From NCBI GenBank assembly GCA_038087015.1, contig JASBNA010000004.1, forward strand, positions 310,001 to 374,000: DNA of 64,000 nucleotides. The letters run 5' to 3'. The translations under genes were made by a program, and so were the position numbers. The DNA is from Cerrena zonata. Its lineage: Eukaryota; Basidiomycota; Agaricomycetes; Polyporales; Cerrenaceae. Numbering within the stretch: position 1 is the first letter of the stretch; every line of letters starts with the position of its first letter. The notes under the pieces are model-generated. The model saw only the letters and a program-made list of their open reading frames with translations. It was not told the DNA's origin and ran no database searches. Positions 25,320 to 35,866 of this stretch are shown in pieces.

Positions 25320-25605
25320 CTTTGTCGTCGAAGTGCTCGACCACGTTCGCGTATAATGAAACAGCTTCTAATTCTTTCACTTACAGGTCTTCTAGTATCT
25401 GCAACAGATGTCTACTTTCACCATGATGCACCTTCCTCGATGACGAACTAGCCAAATGTGTTGCTTGCTTGTCCTTCAAGTTTCACTCACCTCTTTCAGG
25501 ATAGTGATTTGACGGAAAACTTGGAGGCGTACTCGAAAATAGTGGGTCAGCCTTGTTGAAGAGGAGCTGGTTTTGGAGAATACTGTAATGAAGATCTCGG
25601 GTAAA
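25320..25605 (+). pseudogene. Decayed partial copy of the Vps3844-type gene
   Basis: The segment matches the start of the gene at 26718 closely at the DNA level, including upstream sequence (CGTCGAAGTGCTCGACCAC in both). Translation gives a leader LSLTGLLVSATDVYFH and then QDSDLTENLEAYSK, as in the intact gene (LSLTGLLVSATDVYLH and QDSDLTENLDAYSQ). An in-frame TAG interrupts it after SSMTN and a further stop follows, so it cannot code. It ends near 25605, where sequence from a different gene begins. Confidence 0.8.
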
Positions 25606-25609
25606 TGTC

Positions 25610-25730
25610 CAAGCTGGATAAACGCACTAGGTTTGTGGTCATTATGACTGAGAGAGAGACGATAATACACACTGCGTTACTGATGCTTTCTATCTTGGTA
25701 AAGAAATATTCATTTGTCGACCAAGGTGTG
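25610..25730 (-). pseudogene. Fragment of the amino-acid permease
   Basis: Read on the minus strand, this gives KIESISNAVCIIVSLSV, matching the permease exon with RIENISNAAWITIFLAV (about 23860-23930), including the intron acceptor side (CCAAGATAGAAAGCATCAG here, CCAGGATAGAAAACATCAG in the gene). It lies directly against the Vps3844 relic and faces the opposite way, so the two pieces form one chimeric duplicate of the flanking genes. Confidence 0.7.
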
Positions 25731-25744
25731 GTTTCAGATATCAA

Positions 25745-26717
25745 GCCTATTCTTCAATCCGCACCGGCCCTCTTCGAAAAGCGAAGGGACTCAGACCTTA
25801 GAAAGCGGAATGTACCTGGATGAATACCGTGGAGGTACGTGTAGTCTCTGAAACATTTATATTTGGCATATAAACGAAGAAGCTATGCGAGCGTTTCCGC
25901 ATAATGTGGAATTCCTTTCCCAACTCGCAAACCCTGTCGGTGATTCGGTGGTCAGATCAGAGTGCAGATATCCTAGTGACCAGATGTGTGGAAAGTAGGC
26001 CGTAGACCTGCTCCAACAGAATATGAATGCCGATGAACAGAACGAGAGAGATTCCCCGACCCGTGGTGCAGAAGGAACGGATCGCCCTCTCTTGTTGCTC
26101 TCTCCGATTCTCATCTTAACTGGCTCGGCACGATGACTGGCCTCTGAGACTCGTATGGCTCGGCTCGGCTGTCATGATTCCTACTGCTAGTGGCTCTCGT
26201 CATCGTAGCCGTACGATCTACTATTTAAATTTAGGCTAACGATATCCTTCGATGATGATATAACTAGGTACAGATCCATTTACCTCTCTCATTGAAGCGA
26301 GTGTTGTGGCATGTGCATACAATGCCAGTGACAATTGGTATGATATTGGAGAATTCAATGGTTCAAAAGAGTTTCCCAAACTTTTACCAAAGTTGTATGA
26401 TAGAGGGATTCTCACTTGGTCTGGTTGGTTAACTAGTGGCAAAAAGTTGTACACTAGTTAAATCAGATATAGATCTCAAAATCTGAGTTGGTGTTAGATT
26501 TATTTTCATTCATCTTTCACTATATGTATTAAGTCAAAAGATAGCAAGAATATATAACAGCCAGCTCAGACCAAGAGATGATGACTCGGAGTATCCGGCC
26601 CGTATGGTGCGTCCTATGAATAGATTACGTAATCATCCTACAACGCAGCCCGGTGGTGACCCAGCGCGCATTCAAGTCTTCCCTCATCGTCGAAGTGCTC
26701 GACCACATTCACATGCA
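25745..26717. other. Intergenic, with one unexplained open stretch
   Basis: The most protein-like part is a plus-strand frame open from about 26270 to a stop near 26460, AT-rich, reading SLIEASVVACAYNASDNWYD and then LLPKLYDRGILTWSGW. It lacks a start codon, and a TAACTAG that could be an intron acceptor precedes it. I do not recognise it. The rest holds only short frames. Confidence 0.35.
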
Positions 26718-27944
26718 ATGAAACATCCCCAATCTCTTTTATTTCTCTCACTTACCGGTCTCCTAGTATCTGCAACAGATGTATACTTGCACCCTCCCGC
26801 ATCTTCGGCATTGACGAACAAGCCGAATTTGTTGCTTGCCCAATACCTTTCACTCGAACGTTTCCATTCGTTGCAGGATAGTGACTTGACGGAGAATTTG
26901 GACGCGTACTCGCAAGGTCTGGGTAGCTTTGTTGGAAAGGGGTTGGAGAATGTTGTTGTGATCGGTGTAGGTGAAGAGGAGGTTGCTGGTACGTCGTCAA
27001 TTATATTTCGTCTTTTTGCAACTGTTAATGTTAGCTCATAGATGTACTCCCTGAGTCTCTATCACAACCGCTGGTTGTAGACACGTCGGCAACCTCATTA
27101 TTCTCGCAATATACCGAACAAGCCGAATCAGTGTACACAGACGTATCACGTTCCCCCTCCCTCTCATCAACTCGTTCCTCACCCTCGACGGAAGGTGTTC
27201 CCCGTATGCTCGATGCCTTCACCCTCTCACCCTCTCCCGAATCCTCCGCGTTTTTGGCGGACTTAGCCTCTCTTGTCAAATTCTCCGACGAGGTTGCCGA
27301 GTACGACACAGAATCCAGTTCCTACTTTGGTGCATTCGACCTCTCGCGGAGTCTCCATATGCTCACGCAGAAATTCGGACGCGACAGCGAGCAATACCAA
27401 CAAGCTGTTCAAATTATCCGAATGATAGTTGAAGGTTCCACCAAAATCCCTAATCTCAAGACCGCAGTCATCTCGGTCCCCAAGAGTGAGGTCACCAAGA
27501 AACATATCACTAAACGTGCTCACTCGAAACGGCAACAATCTCCTCTCCCTCCTCCCCTCCCTCATCCCGCCGAGCCCATTGGTGCCGTCTCGACTTGTTA
27601 CGCAAGTCTCGACAGCTGCACAAATTCCACTTCGAGCTGTTCAGGTCATGGTTCGTGTATCAGCGCATCCAAAGCTGGACGCACATGCTTTCGTTTGCGC
27701 CTGCGAGGCCTCAAAGATCGAGACTGGCAAAGGAAAGGGCACTAACGGGCTGAAGACGATTTACTGGGCTGGAGACAAATGCGAGAGGCAAGATGTCAGC
27801 GGTGATTTTGTGTTGTTGGCAGGTACCGTCTTCGGGTTGGTTCTTTTGATTGTAGGAAGTGTGGGATTGCTTGCTGGAGTTGGTAGTATCGAGTTGCCTA
27901 GTGTTTTGACTGGCGGTGCGGTCTCTGGGTCAAAGAGGGAGTGA
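26718..27944 (+). CDS. Vps3844-type membrane protein (DUF3844), frame broken once
   Basis: Exon 1 is 26718-26988 and exon 2 starts at 27042. I chose the ATG at 26718, not an upstream in-frame one, because it directly precedes a signal peptide (LLFLSLTGLLVSATDVY). A Ser-rich lumenal region follows, then a Cys-rich segment (CYASLDSCTNSTSSCSGHG), a predicted EGF-like part with KCERQDVSGDF, and one membrane helix (FVLLAGTVFGLVLLIVGSVG) with a short tail. This layout is the C-terminal domain found in fungal vacuolar sorting protein Vps3844-like proteins of the ER/secretory route. The reading frame shifts at the T-run 27689-27691; removing one T restores the conserved Cys spacing, and the total exon length then divides by three (390 residues). 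Function is only known at family level. Confidence 0.8.
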
Positions 27945-28490
27945 ATTTGACGTTGTGACTGGATTGTCGTTGGACATTTTTTTGTAAATCACTATCCTAA
28001 TGCGCTAGCTTTCTCTGACCTTACGATGATGTGGATATAATCGAACAAACTCATCGGTGTGGTTGAAACTTAAGCATTATCATTTTGTTGGTATGTAGCA
28101 TAGGCTACCTAGTGAAGGACAGGAAAGGAAGCTTCCGAATCCAGGATCACCCTGTCCGGCGCCACGTCTGACGTTCATCCTGATTTTCTTCCAGTTGGAC
28201 TCCATTTTTTCTGTGCCACCTTACTGCATTATGTTACATAGACGTCCGGGCTTTCCTAGGTCATACATGACATCTGGTATTCTTTGCCTGTATGAGAAGC
28301 CGACGATCTACTAGGCTGGGGGGAATGGAACCCAATGTGGCATGTACCAACTTTACTGACGTACTGTCCTCCTTCTGTCACGATGCGTACAACGGAACTC
28401 GAAGCCCCGGTTTCCTGGCGTGTCGAGAGTACGATAGATATAATCCGTGCTCATTCTCTGGCAGCGTAATCTTTCTTGTACCCCCGTCGA
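27945..28490. other. Intergenic, nothing recognised
   Basis: Spacer between two plus-strand genes. Short frames only (28292-28534), without motifs. It must contain the terminator of the Vps3844-type gene and the promoter of the DUF6699 gene, but no clear TATA box is visible. Confidence 0.4.
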
Positions 28491-29828
28491 ATGGTCAACC
28501 CGTTTTCTTGGATAGTTCACAAACTCGGCTTTAGAAGATGTTCTAAAAGAAGGCGGCGATCTAGACCTGCCATTCCGATAGACACTCAGCTGAACTGTCA
28601 ACTGTCTCCTTATATGCGCCCTGCAGAATACTCTTCCTTCGAGCCTGTTTATCGCACTCATTCCCCTCACCACCGCCAATTTCTTCCTCCGAAAGGCATA
28701 TTGCGCAATACACACCGACCTGAGGTCGACATTCCAGATATCGATATGACACGTCCTCCTAATTCTGGAGTGCAAGGTAGTACGTCGCGCTGAATGTATG
28801 CGCGTTTGCCAGGCTAGACCTGAATGTATGCCCTCTAGGTCGGCGTCCGTCTGCAGCCAACACGCCCATTGTAAATACACACCAAACACCCCAAGCACCT
28901 CCAGAGAATCCACAGCAACAACCACTCTACCACTACCCCTCATTGTACCAGGCGGCCCAGACCCCAGTATTCCCGCTCTCGGTACGCATTCTCTACGTCA
29001 CTATGTCCCGGTGGAATGATCCATATCTGTGTTTCTGTATAGGATGGCGGGTTCTTCACGCCTACCTATATTGTCCCCGGAACATTGACAAGAGCAACAC
29101 CAACCGGTCCATTGTCTACGCCTGCAGTATTCCCCGGCTTACTTCCCGCATCTTCGTTTCCGATTACACCATACCCGCTCCCTTACGTCACACCCACCAT
29201 ACCCACTTTCCCAATGCACGCCAGCGCGCCCGCCACTCCTTTCCCTGTGCCCCAACCTGTTCCTCAACCTTATGCAACAAGACCTACCGGACACTGGCGA
29301 ACCATCGAAGTCTGCCATCCCTTAGCAGTATCAGCTCGTGGTCCTTCTACGCTTGAATGGGATCTATGGAGACTACCCTCTTCTGCTCTTCGTCGAACTG
29401 AAAGAGGAAACATCTACAGACTAAGCGATGCTGATCTTCGTTCTCCTGTGACCGTCCCTCCCACCGACTCGATCACTATTTCTTGCCGTATGGGTGCTAT
29501 AGCCGACTTCTGGCCTGATATCGAAGTCCGTGGAACTCCCGTGACGGTCGACAACATCTTGGAGGCTATCTACCGACATTTCCATACGGCGATGGATGAA
29601 ATGGAATATAGGGAAATCGTCGAGATGGATAGACAGAATGCTGGACTGTTGGTTCAGACTATGACTGAACGGTGTGAGCTTGCTAATAAGCTTTTCGAGA
29701 ATGCGTGGATGGTGGGCTTGAGACGGGTTGATTGTTTGGGAGATAGTCATTTCTTTAAGGGATTGCAGGTGGAGTATTCGTCGAATGATAGTTGGAAGTT
29801 GGAGTTGCAATTGGACTCGGCTATATGA
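28491..29828 (+). CDS. DUF6699 family protein
   Basis: Three exons (28491-28776, 28839-28981, 29043-29828) splice in phase into 404 residues. The start is the first ATG of the frame (an upstream TTG also lies in frame). The N-terminal half is basic and then Pro/Gln/Thr-rich, with low-complexity stretches such as PFPVPQPVPQP. The C-terminal half carries the compact domain seen in many agaricomycete proteins: HPLAVSARGPSTLEWDLWRLP, then PPTDSITISCRMG, WPDIEVRGTPVTVDNILEAI and a final GDSHFFKGLQVEYS. The pattern of W-D-L, W-P-I/D-V and V-T-V-x-D/N-I/V-L agrees with DUF6699, a domain of unknown function abundant in mushrooms. Frame intact. No role can be inferred. Confidence 0.75.
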
Positions 29829-30119
29829 TACCCCACTCCTTCCCTGTTCTCCGGTTGTAGACTGTATGCGTTGTTGTTCCCACCTGGATAGATATCCAAT
29901 TAATTAGTGTATCAGCCCTTTCAAATTTAATCGAAAAGGAATTCTGACAGATGGCGCTGTTTCGCTGTGATGTGTTTCTAATCGCTATCAAGAAATACGA
30001 TCCTGTTCAACTCTCTTGAGCACGACGACCTCTTCATCAGATATCCGCGTCGCATCAATAACAAGTGGATGCTATTGGCGTTGAGTACTATGTCGCTAAC
30101 GAGTAGCGTGGGTGGTACT
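29829..30119. other. Intergenic
   Basis: Spacer between the DUF6699 gene and a kinase relic. Nothing recognised. Confidence 0.4.
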
Positions 30120-30300
30120 TACTCCCAGTGCTGCATGATCCTCGCAAGAAATAGGATTTCCCCCTGTACCCTTCCAGATGCAACCTATCTAGGTTTGTAG
30201 CGCGGTCGAAACATGTAGCCCTATTCAGCAAGCCGGATCTGACGGTCACGCCAGAAGTATTCGAACTGGTCAAGAACATCAGCATTAGGATACATACATT
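30120..30300 (-). pseudogene. Relic of a type W kinase first exon
   Basis: On the minus strand the sequence reads FEYFWRDRQIRLAE, then a stop, then GYMFRPRYKP. The intact type W genes in the right part read FYWRDHQPWLAERGYMLRPR at this place. Only the first-exon region is recognisable and it is interrupted by stops. It lies about 11 kb from the next such fragment, so it is a dispersed, decayed copy of the family expanded at 45-64 kb. Confidence 0.7.
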
Positions 30301-30979
30301 GTTGTACTAGGTGGTTGCGTGACCGAAGGAATATTAGTTGTGTATTTGATGCACAAGTCGTCGTTATAAGTAATACGGAACGTACCGGAGCAGGCACACG
30401 TCGAGACAACTTCGCCGCTCTAGAGATCAGAGAGAGGACGTACCTATAGCTAGGATGAGGCGTGAGATGGAGGTTGCTTTTGTTTGAGCTTCGCTGAAAC
30501 ATTGATGATCCTGATCTCGAGTTCCCACCATCAACTTGAACAGGAGGGTTTATGGGTAAACCATGATAGAAGAAAGATCCATGTTTTGAGAGAAAAGGAA
30601 ATAGCAATTAGTGACTCGGACGGGAAAAGGAAGCCTTGTTTGTACATATTTCAGTAAAATTGTTCAATACTCGAAAAATATTGCAGACAAAGAACAGAGG
30701 TTATCCTTGTGGTGAACGTTGAACGAGTTCTGTGAGTTAGATTAGTGCACCACAGGATGTCGTTCAAAGGTACATATTGAATGCTAAGTTCTATCATGGT
30801 GGATTTTGAGAGCGTGTGATATGACAGTAATAACGTTCACGCGTTCACGCCTGGATCCTGGCTTCACAAAAATTAGCCCAAAAATAAATCTGTAAATGCA
30901 CCGCCCTAAATACACAATCGCATCTATCATACCAGCACTAGAAGAGTTAATCCGTTCATCCTCACAGAGGTTTCAAGCT
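30301..30979. other. Intergenic
   Basis: A 128-codon minus-strand frame (30221-30607) runs into the kinase relic, but its upstream part has no family resemblance. Otherwise nothing recognised. The 3' untranslated region of the propeller gene lies at the right edge. Confidence 0.4.
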
Positions 30980-32913
30980 TTACTGCTTGACAAAAATAGT
31001 CATTCCTTGCAAGTTGTTGGGATCTACGATGCGATCGATCAGTCATGGTGTTCGTAAGTGATATGAACAGATATCCTTACCAAGGTTGAGGTTAGCTTGC
31101 TTGGCAGCGAAGTCGAAGCTGAAAGAGCCAAGACTGGTAGCGTCGGCTTGCTTGTTCAACTGTAAGACATTGACAGAGCTCGCGCCTGCAGCCAAGAGTG
31201 TACAGGAAGCTGTCGAAATGTAATTAGAACCTTTCTCGTTCATAACGTACACGGAAGTCAGAGGTGACTTACTCGTGCTTGCCGATAGTAGCGACATCAT
31301 TATCGATAGTCGCGGAGTTGTTCGCTTGAGGGAATTGCTAGGATAGAAACATACATCAGATTCCAACGACTGGCAGCAGGTCTCAGCGAAGATATCGTAC
31401 CTTAACAATCTTCCCCTTCAACGACTTGTCAACGCTGACTTCAGTGATGGTCGAGGTCCCAACATCAGTAAGGTAGAAACTCCCAGTCTTTGCGCTGAAG
31501 CTCGACCAACAGGTAGCCTTCTGCCCATTAATAGCAGTTGCAGAGTTCTTTGACGACGTCTGGTTCCCCTTATCCTGGGTGTTCTTAACAGTCGACAAGT
31601 CAAAGATATCGAAACCGACACCGGCGTCGGTAGCAAGGATAGCGTTCATGCCGTTAATGTTGGTCATAGAGAATGGTAAAAGACCACCCGCGGGAGCGGT
31701 GATCTTGGTAAAGTCTGTGGAAAGACTACCATCCTTTGCGACATCCCAGACAGCAATGAAACCTGCATCGGCCGGCGGTGTACCCTTCACGGAAGCAACG
31801 AGTTTGTCACCAGCTTCGTTAAAGATGACGTGGCTGGGGGTATTGGGAGGTCCGTTGGCGGGGGTAGTTTGGTTAAGACCGAGGGAACGCTGAGAGTTGT
31901 TGATCACCTCGAGACCTTTACTACTAGCAGAGAAACATCTAAGAGAGAAAGAAGGCGGTGTGACATGAGCGGCGGGCGCTGAGAAAATCATGAGATCGAA
32001 TCTCACTGGACGCCGTTGACCTTTCCACCGTTCAGTGCACAAAGGACGTTACCATCTTTGTTGAAAGCAACAGATACAGGGAACTCTCCGCCACTGTTCA
32101 CTGGCTGACCGATCATCTTGATGTCGACTGGGTTCTTGGGGTCCACAGAGAAAAGAGAGATGGTGTTATCTCCGGGCTGTGTTTCGTCAATTAGGTGAGA
32201 CCTGTGATTGATTTTGATAGGAAAGGAACAATTGTACGCACGTTAACAGTAGCAAGCATCTTGCCACTCGAAGTAGCTTTGATAGCTCCTTGGGAGAAGA
32301 GCGGGTCAGGACCAATAGGGTCCGACACACCATGCGCGCCCTTGCCACCAGTCGCCACGGCACGGTTGGGTACCTTTCAACGTATGTTATTGTTAATGAC
32401 CTTTTGGGAATAGGCTATGCGATAAACACTACTTACGACAGCGCCGTTGGACTGGATTTCACCCACAATCACAAAGTTGCCTGAAGGGTCGTTGTTGATG
32501 ACTGTCAAACAATATTATGAGCAGTTCGAGGGCGAATGTATCAAGTTTAATGATGAGACATGATGAAATATCTCAAACCTACAGTAGAGAGCTCCCGCCT
32601 GCTTGCTCACGAAACCTGGGGGAAGGAAGTCAGCTCCTTGGGTGGAGTTAGCTGATTGGCTGGAGTTGTTTGACACCGTCGAGTTCGATGATGATTGAGT
32701 GGAGTTTGTGGATTGAGTTGAGTTTATCGGAACCGAGACCGTTGGTTGAACTGAGATAGTCGGTTGCGTAGAGTTCATCGATTGGGAAGAATCTGTTGAC
32801 TGGCTGGAGTACACTGACGGAGTCGAATCGCCATTTCGGGGAAATATGGGAGCAGCTGTCGCAAACGCTGCAGCGCAGACTACAGAAAGAAATAAGGAGC
32901 GTGCGGATTTCAT
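30980..32913 (-). CDS. Secreted beta-propeller protein (lactonase / 3-carboxymuconate cyclase-like), paralogue A
   Basis: Eight exons: 32583-32913, 32437-32501, 32242-32373, 32007-32176, 31401-31938, 31273-31337, 31081-31209 and 30980-31023. A signal peptide (SLFLSVVCAAAFATAAP) is followed by a Ser/Thr/Asn/Gln-rich linker of about 60 residues built from NSTQ/SQS repeats, probably heavily glycosylated. The propeller then follows, with NGGKVNGV-type strand motifs, LNQTTPANGPPNTPSHV and TDVGTSTITEVSVDK. Five internal exons (65, 132, 170, 538 and 65 nt) are identical in length to those of the paralogue at 35867, proving a common origin. Basidiomycete genes of this type are often labelled 3-carboxymuconate cyclase, but the real substrate is unknown. 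One extra base at 31192-31193 breaks the frame in exon 7; correcting it gives 490 residues. Confidence 0.85.
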
Positions 32914-33025
32914 GATGTGCTGGAAGAGTTAGAAGATGAAGGTCAAGGAAGAGGGTAACGAGAGAAGAAGTAGAGCGGAGCGCTGCTCGAAGGAAAGTGA
33001 GGATTGAGAAAGAGAAAGTAAGTGT

Positions 33026-33031
33026 TATATA
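33026..33031 (-). promoter_or_regulatory. TATA box of propeller gene A
   Basis: TATATA (context GGCCTATATAACAC on the minus strand) lies 112 nt upstream of the start codon at 32913. A pyrimidine-rich tract (ACTTTCTCTTTCTC) lies between the two, fitting a transcription start there. Confidence 0.6.
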
Positions 33032-35866
33032 GGCCTGTCTAAGGCTTGAATAAATGCCCAAGGGCCGTGGGGCAGAGAAAGAAGAGAAGGGAGAAGGGAG
33101 AAAAAGAAGCTAATACCTTGGTAATTCGAGTCGGCCGTTTTGTAGCTGAATGAGCTCCGGATAGGACGCCATGATCAGGATAGATCATCATGGGTTACAG
33201 CCAAACTGTCTCTTGATGGTGGCTGGCCATTAATGAAACAATTGGGTGACATCAACTCACTGAAACGTTCCCACCCACTGTGGGTAGTAAACCGTAGCAT
33301 GGTCTTAACTAGGGAATGTTAGGAGTTGGTTGTAACCTGCAGATGCTCATAGTAACTAGGATAGCCTAAGCCTGGGAGACCTTACTCGTATTTGATGTGC
33401 TTGGTCAGTGGTTCCTCAGCATGATGCGTTTCGTTCTCAGGAATGTCCTGGATAGAAAGATGCTTAGTGAGGTATGTGTGTTCATAACGAATTCAAACAT
33501 CAAGATTTGAAAGACAGTGATTGAACGTCAGATAATGTGCACAGGAGAAACGAGTCGGGGTGTAGATACCAACACAGCCCCATTTCACGAGCGGCGATAC
33601 ATGGGCGTAGCAGACAAAGATCACGCAGCCGCTCACCTTCCGGTTTGTACATACCCGAAGGATGAATACAGTCTTGGAAACGGGGAAGTGGAACCCTAGG
33701 CTCACAGGCTGCCTCACCACTACCTTGCCCCTGCTTCATGTTTAGCTATCCGAGACGAGGATCCTGCATGGTAACGATGCAACGACACCTGCGGAGCGCA
33801 ATTAGGCGAGAAGCATGGTTGTTGAGAGATGTACCCACATTACCGAGAAGCAAATACTAGTAAGGCTTGACGTAGTATAATCCTATACTCAACATTTGTC
33901 ACCACCTCCAAATTGCTCCTTAGGCGACAGCGAGAACTGTTAGACGGGCCATGCACATTCCATATTAGCGTCCCATGCAGTGTTTGACATAGGTCAACGT
34001 CTGAGATAATAATACCTCATTCCGTATAAGCCCGACTCGCACTGAGGTGGGAGTTGGCAACTACTAGTACTACGGCAAACTTGTAAGCCAGTATCCGAAG
34101 GCTGTCCAAACACTGCCACTGCACATGGACGCGCGTAGCGCGTGGCGAGCCTATGTTACTAGACATGACTTTATGTAGGTGCTCCTCTACCAATTCACCA
34201 TATTCCGCATGATATTTATGATCGCCTGCGCCTTATAGCATTTATCAACACATCTTACGAAAACACTGGTTATTTCAATATCTTCAATTCTTCGCATTCA
34301 CCCACTGGATCATGATCATCCTTGTCCGTAAAGATAGGTAAGTCACCGAGTAGCATTCAAAAGATGCCAACGAGTCCCATTTTCTTGGTCATTTCTGGAC
34401 TAGGTGCTATCGAGGATGTGATCGTGCCATGCTACTCGCAGATAATCTAAGCACCACAGTTCGCCAATACCACCAATATAGCCTACTCACAGAACAGTTC
34501 GAACGCACTCGGTTCTCGTTGGTATGTGCCGCCGAGCTGGAAGGAGTGAACGTTTGAACCCCGGTGCACCCTCGCATGCAATCACTGCCAACTTGAGCAT
34601 AAAACAATAGGCAACCATCGATATATCGATCCGTATGTGTGTACATCTGTGAATGTGCATACTTTCCCGTGCTCCCCGTCCAAAGACTACCGTATCGCTA
34701 CCGTATCTGGTGATTTGGCTTTTCTTTCTTCATCAAAGTACGTCTTCCATCTCTTGGAACCCGAAATTCTACTCACGAATAATATCTTGTTGTGTTGGTA
34801 TCGAAGCAAGTCGGATTCGCTGACTATGAACGGAATATCTGCATAGCAACCAACGAATGGTTGAGAAGTATTGGCTGGTAGCAGCCTTGCGGGGATCTAT
34901 TGCTCATGGAGGAAGTCAGAGGACGCCTTATGCACTCCTTGCGCTGAACTTCTTTCTCGGGCGCCACAAAGGTACACATCAGCAAAATTCAGCAAAATTC
35001 CGTTGGAAACCTCATGCGGATTCCGAGACGAACGAAAGATCAAGAATTTAGGTCCGAGATAATCGCATAGCGCAAACGGGGTCTGTTGGACTGGCGCACT
35101 TGCCAGCTTTGATATGTATCATACAAAGAGCTTGGGCGTTGACAAAAGGATTCCTTGGTCGACAGTATCAAACAGAAGGAGGAAGAGGACGAAGAGACAG
35201 GAAGGGCAACAATATCATTGTCTTTCTCGAAGTCTGGATTTTGGAGGCTGTGCCGAACCTTTGATCCGCTTTTTGCTTGCATGTGGCTGTACGATGTACA
35301 GAGACTGCCAGTGCATACTCGCTCATACTCGTCGTTCAAACTTCCTCTCACTTCACTCTCAAAGTAAGAACTTCGTCTAAAGCTCAATGGAATGGTAACT
35401 TCGATGATATTCGGAAAAAAACAAGCAATATAATTTGAGAATAGACGGCGAATACTTAGCTCGGGAACCGATCTCGGTCACGATCCACTGTCGTCACTCC
35501 GGTCTCTTATTCCTTGCCAACACGGGCAACACCCTATCAGCTCATGAAGAAGTTGAGACCATCTGATCTCACCCGGCACCATGCATTTCAGCTCGCTCGA
35601 CCCATCAGGGTCTATCTCAGACCCTTCCACCAATTTGATGGCAAAATCACGCTCTTGCGCCATCCCGTTCCTCTACAAAAGGGCGGGTCACGATAGATAG
35701 CAAGGTGTCGTTTCCCCCTTCTCTTTCTTTACGACACTACTCGCCTTTGATAGGCTTTTATTTCCCTTTCCTTCATCTTTGAGCTGGTCTCACCTTTTAA
35801 CTTCTTCTAACGACTTTTATTCAATTTTTTTTTCTTTTTACGACTAAACATCCACAAATTATCATC
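33032..35866. other. Long divergent intergenic region between the two propeller genes
   Basis: About 2.8 kb shared by two divergently transcribed paralogues. Frames of 60-115 codons occur on both strands (33493-33739, 34407-34646, 35040-35387) with no motif. The last 170 bases before 35867 are T/C-rich and contain the promoter of gene B, without a clear TATA box. A short GC-rich inverted motif (GCGCGTAGCGCG) is at about 34131. No gene supported. Confidence 0.4.

Noticed and set aside
34131..34142. GC-rich inverted motif GCGCGTAGCGCG as a terminator or regulatory hairpin
   Set aside because: Short, isolated and without gene context. Too weak to report as a feature.
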